A DNA stretch of 45,489 nt from contig BGZN01000008.1 of NCBI GenBank assembly GCA_003864455.1, forward strand, positions 1-45,489, in the 5' to 3' direction. Each line of letters opens with the position of its first letter. The first letter of the stretch is position 1. The translations under genes and the position numbers were made by a program. This stretch comes from Candidatus Termititenax aidoneus. GTDB lineage: Bacteria > Margulisbacteria > Termititenacia > Termititenacales > Termititenacaceae. Below the pieces are notes generated by a model. The model searched no databases, was not told the origin of the DNA, and was given only the letters and a program-made list of their open reading frames with translations. Positions 29,295 to 37,020 of the stretch are shown here, piece after piece.

Positions 29295-30409
29295 GAAAGG
29301 TAATACCCTTGTTTAAAGTTTTTATGAGTAAAGATGTGCTTAAGCCGCTTGAGCGGGTTTTGTTTAGCGGTTTTATAGGCCAGGGCAAAAAAGTTGAACA
29401 ATTTGAAAAAGTATTGAAATACAAATTAAACTCCCCGTATATTTTGACAATGAATTCCGGAACATCCTGTCTACATATTGCCTATCAAATGTTAACTGTT
29501 AAGGAAGAGACTAACGAGGCGATAGTGTCGCCGCTAACCTGCGCCGCGACCTTAACTCCTTTGTTGGCCAATAATATTCAGCCAGTCTGGGCAGATGTTG
29601 ATGGACGGACTGGCAATATTAATGTTCTGGATGTTGAAAGAAAGATCACGCCGCGAACTAAAATGATTGTTGCTGTGCATTGGGGCGGCAATCCTTGCGA
29701 GTTGTCAAAATTGGCGCAGCTCAGCAGAAAGTATCATATTCCGCTTATTCAAGATGCCGCGCATGCTCTGGGCGCTGAGTATCACGGCAAGTCTATTGCT
29801 GCTTATAGTGATTTTACGATGTTTTCCTTACAGGCTATAAAACAGGTTACTACGGGCGATGGCGGAATATTGGTTTGTAGAAGCGCTCAGTACTATAAAA
29901 GAGCCAAATTATTAAGATGGTACGGAATAGATAGAGAAAAGAATTGTAGAAACAGTGATCTGCGCTGTGCCATTGATATTAAAGAAGCCGGACATAAATT
30001 TCATATGAATGATATTAATGCCATGCTTGGTTTGGAAAACATCAAATTTTTGGATTGGCTGTTAGCGCGGCATAGAGATAATGCGGAGTATTATGATCGT
30101 AGATTTAAGGGAAAAATAGACCATGTGGTTGCAGCCAAAAATACTAAACCGACCTACTGGCTTTACACAATTTTCGTGAAGAATGCCGAAGCTCTGCGCC
30201 GCAAATTGCTGCAAAGAGGCATTCAAGTTTCTAAAGTCCATGCGCGGAACGATCAACACACGGTATTTAAGAAATATAATCGTTGTCCTTTGCCCGGGGT
30301 TGATTGGTTTGATCTGCATCATCTTTGTATCCCTTGTCATTATGCTCTGACTGAACAAGAGCGGGAGTATGTGTCGGACAGTGTTTTGGAGCTGGCAAAA
30401 TGGGGATGA
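29291..30409 (+). CDS. DegT/DnrJ/EryC1/StrS-type PLP-dependent aminotransferase
   Basis: MNSGTSCLHIAYQ; IQDAAHALGAEYHGK; FSLQAIKQVTTGDGGILV. Confidence 0.92.
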   Translation: MRKVIPLFKVFMSKDVLKPLERVLFSGFIGQGKKVEQFEKVLKYKLNSPYILTMNSGTSCLHIAYQMLTVKEETNEAIVSPLTCAATLTPLLANNIQPVWADVDGRTGNINVLDVERKITPRTKMIVAVHWGGNPCELSKLAQLSRKYHIPLIQDAAHALGAEYHGKSIAAYSDFTMFSLQAIKQVTTGDGGILVCRSAQYYKRAKLLRWYGIDREKNCRNSDLRCAIDIKEAGHKFHMNDINAMLGLENIKFLDWLLARHRDNAEYYDRRFKGKIDHVVAAKNTKPTYWLYTIFVKNAEALRRKLLQRGIQVSKVHARNDQHTVFKKYNRCPLPGVDWFDLHHLCIPCHYALTEQEREYVSDSVLELAKWG

Positions 30410-32457
30410 ATAATTTATTAAATATTAAATTAGACAAAAATCAGAGTTTTCTGGAATTAGAATTTCCAGAAAGCATGTTTTGTGAGGAAATAGTATTACA
30501 AGCTAAGAAATTGATAGAGAAGAAGTATGCTGGAGCGATTATTAGTTATGAAGTCGATCAAAATAACTATGACCGCGCGGCGATAAAAATAACAAAATCG
30601 GACAATAAGCTTGATATTAAAGCGGTTGCGATAGATTTATTTAGCACGATAAATAACTATCCGAATTATTATCCCTATAAAGATAAATCCGCGCCGGCTA
30701 ATGTAGACGCCAAGCAGCCGCTGCTTACTTGTATTATTGTTGTGGCATTTAATGAATTATTTGTTTTAAATCAAACCATTCCATCAATTTTAGCAAATAC
30801 TAAAGATATTCCTTTTGAAATAATAATTGTCGGTAATGACAGCGTCAGTAAGGCGGATTTGTTTAAGCATTTGCCGGTAAAGTATATTGACGCATCCAGC
30901 GCCCCTTTTCATGTAAGCAGAGCTTATAATTTAGGCATTAAATCAGCTCAGGGACAGTATATTGCTATATTGCATGATGACGCGGTTATTGATGATGTGC
31001 TTTGGGCAGAAAAATGCATTAAGGTTATTGATTCAGAACAATTTATTCTTTTGTCTGCAACTATTCAACAGAGAGACGTGTTAGGCAGTGTTACTGTCGG
31101 GGGCACTCCGCTCCTAATGTTTAGGGCTGCTCTTACGCAGAAGTATGGATTGTTTGATGAAAATATATATATTGGTTTTGAAGAAAATGAATACAGCGCG
31201 AGAATGTTGGCTAATAATATTTCTGTAAGGTATACGCCTTGTCGGGTTTTCCACATGAAAAGTTCAAGTACTGCTATTTTATTTAATCATGATTCTGAAT
31301 TATTTAAAATATTATTTAGCCTAAATATTATGCCAAAGAAATGGATTGGGTTATTCTGGCAATTTTTTCGTAAAAAAAACTTCTCCGAGTTGTTGGATGT
31401 TGCAGATGATCTTTATCTGGCTTATTGTGTGAGAAAATATCAGCCAAAACGTTTTCATGATTTTATGCAAATGCAAAAATATAAATCGGTTTTTTTAAAT
31501 AGAAGTCGAGAATACTTTTTGTTTGATGAATGGCCGCTTCCAAATAATTTTATTAATTCTAAGCATGAATTATTGATAATAAAAACCCTGGAACATTTAA
31601 AAAGCAGCTCCATGCAATCCATTATAGATTTTATTTTTGCGCCGCCGCGCAGATTAGAATTTGATTTTGAATTGTCCAGCAAGTGTACGGCTAGATGCGG
31701 TTTTTGCCCGCGAATTCATCTACAGAGAGATAATGACTTTATGCCAACGCAATGTGTGTGCAAGGTATTAAGTCAAATACCGGACATTATTAATGACTAT
31801 GATATTATCTCTATAGGCTTTGCCGGGTTGGGCGAGCCTCTATTAAACAAGCAAGGTTTTTTTGCGATCTTGGATTATGTAAGAACTATGCCTTATCGGG
31901 CTAAATTGAAAACAACAATAGTTACTAACAACACTTTGATTGATGCTGATTTTATTAGTAATCCATTGTTGCGCTATCTGAATTCTATGGTGATTAGCGC
32001 TGCTGGTTATAGTTATGCTGACTATGTCAGACAATATAATCAGCCTTGGCCCAGAACATTAGCCAACATTCTGGAGTTACGCAAGCGTTGGCCGCGTATG
32101 AGTATCAAGGTTGCCGCGGTAAATTATTTGGATCAAGCCGCGCCTCCATTAAAAGAAAATGAAATATTTCTTTCCTGCCAGGAGAACCAAATTTGGTATG
32201 AAAATCCTCCATTGCATGGCCGCGGCGGATATTTGTATAAGGCCAATATCGCTGAACGGCGGACTTGCCAGATTTATAGTAGATTTGTTTTTATTTCTAG
32301 TGATGGCAACTATCTTTCTTGCTGTAATGATCTAACCCAGGAAAACATTTTAGGTAAAGTAGCGGTTGCGCCTTTGTCTGGTGTTTTAGCTAAGAAAAAA
32401 TGTTTTGACTATAAAAATCCTTTCCCGCTTTGTAAAACCTGCGATATTAGTAATTAG
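30400..32457 (+). CDS. Fusion: GT2-like glycosyltransferase + radical SAM/SPASM (enzyme 6)
   Basis: LTCIIVVAFNELFVLNQTIPSILA..., ILHDDAVI; C-half FELSSKCTARCGFCPRIHL, GLGEPLL, CSxx...CCNDL...CKTC. Confidence 0.88.
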   Translation: MGMNNLLNIKLDKNQSFLELEFPESMFCEEIVLQAKKLIEKKYAGAIISYEVDQNNYDRAAIKITKSDNKLDIKAVAIDLFSTINNYPNYYPYKDKSAPANVDAKQPLLTCIIVVAFNELFVLNQTIPSILANTKDIPFEIIIVGNDSVSKADLFKHLPVKYIDASSAPFHVSRAYNLGIKSAQGQYIAILHDDAVIDDVLWAEKCIKVIDSEQFILLSATIQQRDVLGSVTVGGTPLLMFRAALTQKYGLFDENIYIGFEENEYSARMLANNISVRYTPCRVFHMKSSSTAILFNHDSELFKILFSLNIMPKKWIGLFWQFFRKKNFSELLDVADDLYLAYCVRKYQPKRFHDFMQMQKYKSVFLNRSREYFLFDEWPLPNNFINSKHELLIIKTLEHLKSSSMQSIIDFIFAPPRRLEFDFELSSKCTARCGFCPRIHLQRDNDFMPTQCVCKVLSQIPDIINDYDIISIGFAGLGEPLLNKQGFFAILDYVRTMPYRAKLKTTIVTNNTLIDADFISNPLLRYLNSMVISAAGYSYADYVRQYNQPWPRTLANILELRKRWPRMSIKVAAVNYLDQAAPPLKENEIFLSCQENQIWYENPPLHGRGGYLYKANIAERRTCQIYSRFVFISSDGNYLSCCNDLTQENILGKVAVAPLSGVLAKKKCFDYKNPFPLCKTCDISN

Positions 32458-32470
32458 ATTGGTGGTATAT

Positions 32471-34138
32471 ATGACGACTGAGCAGAAACTGAAATTTAGT
32501 TTGGGCGGCGGCTTGACTGATAACTATGTTATCCAGTTGTTTATTTTAGGGAGAGAAGAACATCCGGAATGGTTTTATCCGGGAATAGAAATCGAGTCAA
32601 TATTTGATAGTTTCCCGGGGTTAGTCTGGAATGGCGGCCGTTTGGTGGAAGGCTCATTGACTATGGATGATGCTATGGCCAGAGTGGAGTTTTTTAATAG
32701 CCGCAATATTGGAGTGAACTTCACTTTTACAAATTGTTTGTTGACAGAAGAACATATTGACGACCCATTATGCAATGCCGTGCTTCAGAATTTTGCCAAT
32801 CCTTTAAATGGCGTGGTCGTCTATGATCCGCGTTTGGAAGCGCATATCCGGACGGCTTGTCCGCAATACAAGATAATTTCTTCTGTCTCAAAATGTATCT
32901 ATGACCGGAGAGAAAGACTGATTGCAGACACGGAAAAATATGATTTGGTTGTAATTCCACCGGAATTTAATCGCGATTTAGCATTTTTGCGCCTATTCCC
33001 GCCGGAAAAAGTGGAGTTATTGGTAAATGAAGGCTGCCCGCCTTATTGTAAGGAAAGGATGCAGCACTATATTGTTACTTCTCAGATGGTCTTAGGATTA
33101 AGAGCTATAGAGGATAATCCTTATAACCCCTGTAAAAAAGTTATGCGCAAGCCGCCGGCGGGAAAGATGGTTTTAACAATTACTGAATTATTCGAAATAT
33201 TAGCGGCGACAGGCATCAGTCATATGAAGTTTAATAATCGCGGCAATCCTTCTGTCGAGCGCTCCCTTCAAGAAATAATCAAATATTTTGTGCTGCCGCG
33301 GCATAGCCTGGCCTTCAATTCTTTTATGCAGGATAAAATCCGGCAATTAAGGGGAGATAAAATTAATGCCGCAGATTATGCTGTTTTTAAAATATCAGTC
33401 ATAGTGCCGGTTTATAATACAGAAAAATATTTAGCGGCTTGTTTGGATAGTGTTCTAGCACAGACCCATCAGAATTTGGAAATTATTATTGTAGATGATA
33501 ATAGTCCAGACAATGCCCAAGAGATTTATAACAAATACGCGAGATACGATAAGAGAATAAAAATAATAAAGCATCTGCACAATAAAAAACTCTCTGCCTC
33601 CCGTAACAGCGGATTGCGACAGGCCAGCGGGGATTATGTGCATTTTTTAGACAGCGATGATTATATTATGGATGCGGATTACTACAAGATAATGCTGAAA
33701 TACGCTGTTGATTATAATGCTGAGCTTGTGCGCAGTGGTTTTTATAATGAGCGGACAACGCACCGCTTGGATGGTGTTTGGCTGCTTGGTTCTCTGCGGG
33801 ATTTATCCCGTAAATTGACTTTGGTGGAAGAAGCCCCGTATTGTTGGTGTTTTTTGTTTAAGAGAGAATTTTTGCAAAAATACAATCTTGAGTTTGATAT
33901 CTCTTTGCTGTGCGGAGGTGAAGATTTAATTTTCTCTTTTGAGGCAGCGTATTATGCTAATCAAATTGTTTTGGTACCGAATGTGAAGGTTTTTTATCGA
34001 AAAGATGGCGCTTTCCGCAAATCAAATAATGAACAAAGAATATATAGTGAAAACCTGGCTCATAGAAAAATAAGTGAATTTGCTGAGCGGCATAAATTTC
34101 AGGATTTATTCCGGCGAATATTTGAAACAAACCGGTGA
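32471..34138 (+). CDS. Fusion: peptidase-U32-like domain + GT2 glycosyltransferase
   Basis: N-domain closely resembles that of 27084-29294 (VNEGCPPYCKERMQHY); C-half ISVIVPVYNTEKYLAACLDSVLAQTHQNLEIIIVDDNSPD...FLDSDDYI. ATG at 32471 preferred over 32405. Confidence 0.85.
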   Translation: MTTEQKLKFSLGGGLTDNYVIQLFILGREEHPEWFYPGIEIESIFDSFPGLVWNGGRLVEGSLTMDDAMARVEFFNSRNIGVNFTFTNCLLTEEHIDDPLCNAVLQNFANPLNGVVVYDPRLEAHIRTACPQYKIISSVSKCIYDRRERLIADTEKYDLVVIPPEFNRDLAFLRLFPPEKVELLVNEGCPPYCKERMQHYIVTSQMVLGLRAIEDNPYNPCKKVMRKPPAGKMVLTITELFEILAATGISHMKFNNRGNPSVERSLQEIIKYFVLPRHSLAFNSFMQDKIRQLRGDKINAADYAVFKISVIVPVYNTEKYLAACLDSVLAQTHQNLEIIIVDDNSPDNAQEIYNKYARYDKRIKIIKHLHNKKLSASRNSGLRQASGDYVHFLDSDDYIMDADYYKIMLKYAVDYNAELVRSGFYNERTTHRLDGVWLLGSLRDLSRKLTLVEEAPYCWCFLFKREFLQKYNLEFDISLLCGGEDLIFSFEAAYYANQIVLVPNVKVFYRKDGAFRKSNNEQRIYSENLAHRKISEFAERHKFQDLFRRIFETNR

Positions 34139-34148
34139 AAGGAATTTT

Positions 34149-35231
34149 ATGTTCAGTAAGACGGTCGGGGTTTTTTTTAATAATAAAAAAGTGGGCAGAA
34201 TAACGGAACTTCAATCAGGACATTATGGTTTTACTTATGATCCAGAATGGCTGCTCAATGGTTTTGCGATAGATCCGCGGCATTTACCGTTGCAAAATGT
34301 TCTATTTACCGTGAGACAGATTGCTCCCAGCATGTATAGCAACTGTTCATTCAATATCTTTTTGGCTAGTTTTTTAGGCGGGTGGCAGTATGTGCTTATA
34401 GATTCTTTATTGTTAAAATATGTAGACTCTCCGCAGGAAATATCATTATTGGATAGACTGGTCGTTTTGGCTGAACATGGCTGCGGTTCTTTAACATATA
34501 AATTAGAAGAAGCATTTGATTATAAGATGGATATGCGCTGCTTAATCTTCTGGCATGAACAAATGGTGTGTAAACATAGATCGGAAGATTTGAATAAACT
34601 GTTAGCATGCTGGAGTTTACTGGATGAAAACTCTGGCGTAACGCTTAAAATGGTTTTGGTTGCACTAGGTAAGACGCAATGGCTGCTTAAGTTTAAACGC
34701 AAAGGCGATGAGATTGAGTGGTTGAATAGTCAAGCTGCTTTAAAGGCGGGGTTATGCTTGCCAGAGATCCGGCGGCTGGAAGATAGATATTTTTTGAGCA
34801 AGCGTTTTGATTGTCGAGAAGACGGCCGGAAAATATTTTTCTGCCGGGCGGATGTTTTATTGGAAGAACGCGGCTGTGATTATGCGGATATTTTAAATTT
34901 AACTAAAGATTTAACCGAGTCGAGTGAAGAAGTATTAAAAATGTTTCAACGCGCATGTTTTAATATTCTTTCCGGCTGCGATGATCATATTCATAATTTG
35001 GGTTATTTATATGATGGCGTCAATTGGACGGTATGTCCGAATTATGATTTGGCACAAGGTCCCAAACCAGGGCACGACGCGTTGTTAACTGTCAACCATT
35101 CACACAAACCAAATACAGAGGATATCTTGATTGTGGCTGAGAAAGCGGGAATTCCGGCTCGGATTGCCAAAGATGTTTTGGCGGAAGTAAGAGCAGCAGT
35201 AGATGAATGCCTTCTCTCCGGTCTGGCCTAA
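34149..35231 (+). CDS. HipA-like Ser/Thr kinase
   Basis: VGRITELQSGHYGFTYDPEWL..., FNILSGCDDHIHNLGYLYDGVNWTVCPNYDLA. Confidence 0.8.
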   Translation: MFSKTVGVFFNNKKVGRITELQSGHYGFTYDPEWLLNGFAIDPRHLPLQNVLFTVRQIAPSMYSNCSFNIFLASFLGGWQYVLIDSLLLKYVDSPQEISLLDRLVVLAEHGCGSLTYKLEEAFDYKMDMRCLIFWHEQMVCKHRSEDLNKLLACWSLLDENSGVTLKMVLVALGKTQWLLKFKRKGDEIEWLNSQAALKAGLCLPEIRRLEDRYFLSKRFDCREDGRKIFFCRADVLLEERGCDYADILNLTKDLTESSEEVLKMFQRACFNILSGCDDHIHNLGYLYDGVNWTVCPNYDLAQGPKPGHDALLTVNHSHKPNTEDILIVAEKAGIPARIAKDVLAEVRAAVDECLLSGLA

Positions 35232-35303
35232 TATTTCATGGTGATTATGCGTCCCCTTAGTCAAAAATATTTAACATTTGCTTTTAAAGGAATGATATAA
35301 TTT

Positions 35304-36674
35304 TTGTCTATGTTATTGTCTGAATCGGAGACTGCCGAGCTAAAAACATCCACCTCTGAATTGAAAGAAGCTATCGTTTCTATTTGCGCTATTCTCAATA
35401 AGCATCAAGGCGGGATATTATATTTTGGCCTTAGAAATAACGGCAGAGTTATTGGACAGACTGTTTCTGAAAAGACCCTGCGGGACATTTCTAAAGCGAT
35501 TGCCGAGCATATCGAGCCTAAAATATATCCTATTGTTGAAAAAGTAATTCTGGATAATAAACAATGCGTTCGAGTAGAATTTAACGGCCAAACCATTCCT
35601 TATTTTGCGCAGGGGCGTGCTTATATCCGTGTCGGAGACGAAGACAGAAAATTATCCGCAAAAGAGTTAGAAAATATAATTTTAGAGAGGCACCGCAAAA
35701 ATATTTCGTGGGACACAGAGATTTGTAAAAAGGCCGTGCTTCAGGACATTAGCATTGAAAAGCTAAGAAAATTTGTCAAAATGGCCAAAGCAACTTATGC
35801 GTCTCAAAAAAATTCTTTGGAAAAATTAAATTTACTTGCTGGTAAAAGTTTGTTAAACACCGCATTGCTGTTTTTTGGTAAAAATCCGGCAAGATTTTTC
35901 CCCGGCGCTAAATTAAGATGCGCGGTTTTTGGCGCCCAAAATACCGCGTCCATTATTGATCGCCAGGAATATTGCGGAGATGTGCTTTATTTGATTGAAC
36001 GAGCCCAAGAGTATATTTTAAAGAATATACATGTCGGCATGAAAATAGAAAGTTTGTCTAGGGAAGACGTCCCTGAAATAAACAAAGAGGCTTTGCGGGA
36101 AGCTGTTATTAACGCTTTTTGTCATAGAGATTACCGCGAGCATGATGCAGTGAATATTGCCGTATTTAAAGATCGTGTGGAAATTAGGAGTCCGGGCGGA
36201 TTGTATGGCGGACTGACTCTTGCCCAGATAAAGGAAGAGTCTGTGTCCAAAAGACGCAATGAGTTGATTGCGGATTTATTCCATCGAATAAATTATGTAG
36301 AAAAATGGGGGCGCGGTATACCATTGATTTTAGCCAAAGAACCAACTGTTCGATTCAAGGAAGTGGCGGGCATTTTTATCGCGGTATTTCAAAGAAAATA
36401 TTATTTGGAACAAGCGGAAGCCGGCTTGGAAAAAGCAAGAAAGCGCGGTAAAAAAACTACCCTGAAAACTACCCTGAAAACTACCCTGAAAACTACCCTG
36501 AAAATTATTAGGTTAATTAAGCAAAATCCGCAAATTACCACCACGCAATTGGCTGAAATGCTGGGGTTGAGCCTTGATGGAACAAAGTGGAATCTAAAAA
36601 AATTAAAGGAGCAGGGCAAGATTCGGCGTGTTGGACCGGATAGAGGCGGTCACTGGGAAGTGTCAAATATTTAA
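35304..36674 (+). CDS. AlbA_2/Schlafen-like ATP-binding regulator with C-terminal HTH
   Basis: ESETAELKTSTSELKEAIVSICAILNKHQGGILYFGLRNNGRVIGQ; EALREAVINAFCHRDYREHDAVNIAVFKDRVEIRSPGGL; C-terminal winged HTH. Confidence 0.88.
   Translation: MSMLLSESETAELKTSTSELKEAIVSICAILNKHQGGILYFGLRNNGRVIGQTVSEKTLRDISKAIAEHIEPKIYPIVEKVILDNKQCVRVEFNGQTIPYFAQGRAYIRVGDEDRKLSAKELENIILERHRKNISWDTEICKKAVLQDISIEKLRKFVKMAKATYASQKNSLEKLNLLAGKSLLNTALLFFGKNPARFFPGAKLRCAVFGAQNTASIIDRQEYCGDVLYLIERAQEYILKNIHVGMKIESLSREDVPEINKEALREAVINAFCHRDYREHDAVNIAVFKDRVEIRSPGGLYGGLTLAQIKEESVSKRRNELIADLFHRINYVEKWGRGIPLILAKEPTVRFKEVAGIFIAVFQRKYYLEQAEAGLEKARKRGKKTTLKTTLKTTLKTTLKIIRLIKQNPQITTTQLAEMLGLSLDGTKWNLKKLKEQGKIRRVGPDRGGHWEVSNI
36455..36502 (+). 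repeat. In-frame 12-bp tandem repeat (aaaactaccctg x4, encoding KTTL)
   Basis: aaaactaccctg repeated four times between the ATPase-like and HTH parts. Confidence 0.9.
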
Positions 36675-36849
36675 CTATCCCTCTCCTCCGTCCGTACCCT
36701 CGCCGCAAACTCCGCTGACGGCAAAATCTGTATACCTCGATCTTAAAGCGTGTTGATTATGCGCAGATTGGTATAGCATTTCCAACTGAACACGGTTTGG
36801 ACTGCTGCCGCGGCTTGTCCGGTTTTGTTAAACCATGCTATCATCTCCC

Positions 36850-36990
36850 TGCCATATGGAGGAAAGTCGCTCCTGCGTAAGTAGGCGCGTTAACCGGTGC
36901 GAATCCGGCGCTGTCCCGCAACTGTGAACAAGTCCGCGAAATAAACAAAAATTATTTTGCCTAAACTTGCTAAGTCAGAATACTCAATTT
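36850..36990 (+). promoter_or_regulatory. Cobalamin riboswitch
   Basis: ccggtgcgaatccggcgctgtcccgcaactgtga core and 3' element aagtcagaatactc, upstream of a TonB-dependent receptor. Confidence 0.88.
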
Positions 36991-37020
36991 GGCTAATATA
37001 TTATCCCGCGGAGGAAAACC

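Noticed and set aside
19869-35231. Lanthipeptide/lasso/thiopeptide cluster of known class
   Set aside because: No LanB/C/M, asparagine-synthetase-like B protein, YcaO, leader peptidase or ABC exporter recognised.
34149-35231. Standard HipBA toxin-antitoxin pair
   Set aside because: No HipB ORF adjacent; gene is positioned as the last member of the operon.
36455-36502. CRISPR-like or phase-variable frameshifting repeat
   Set aside because: 12-bp unit is in frame with no spacers; copy changes would not shift frame.
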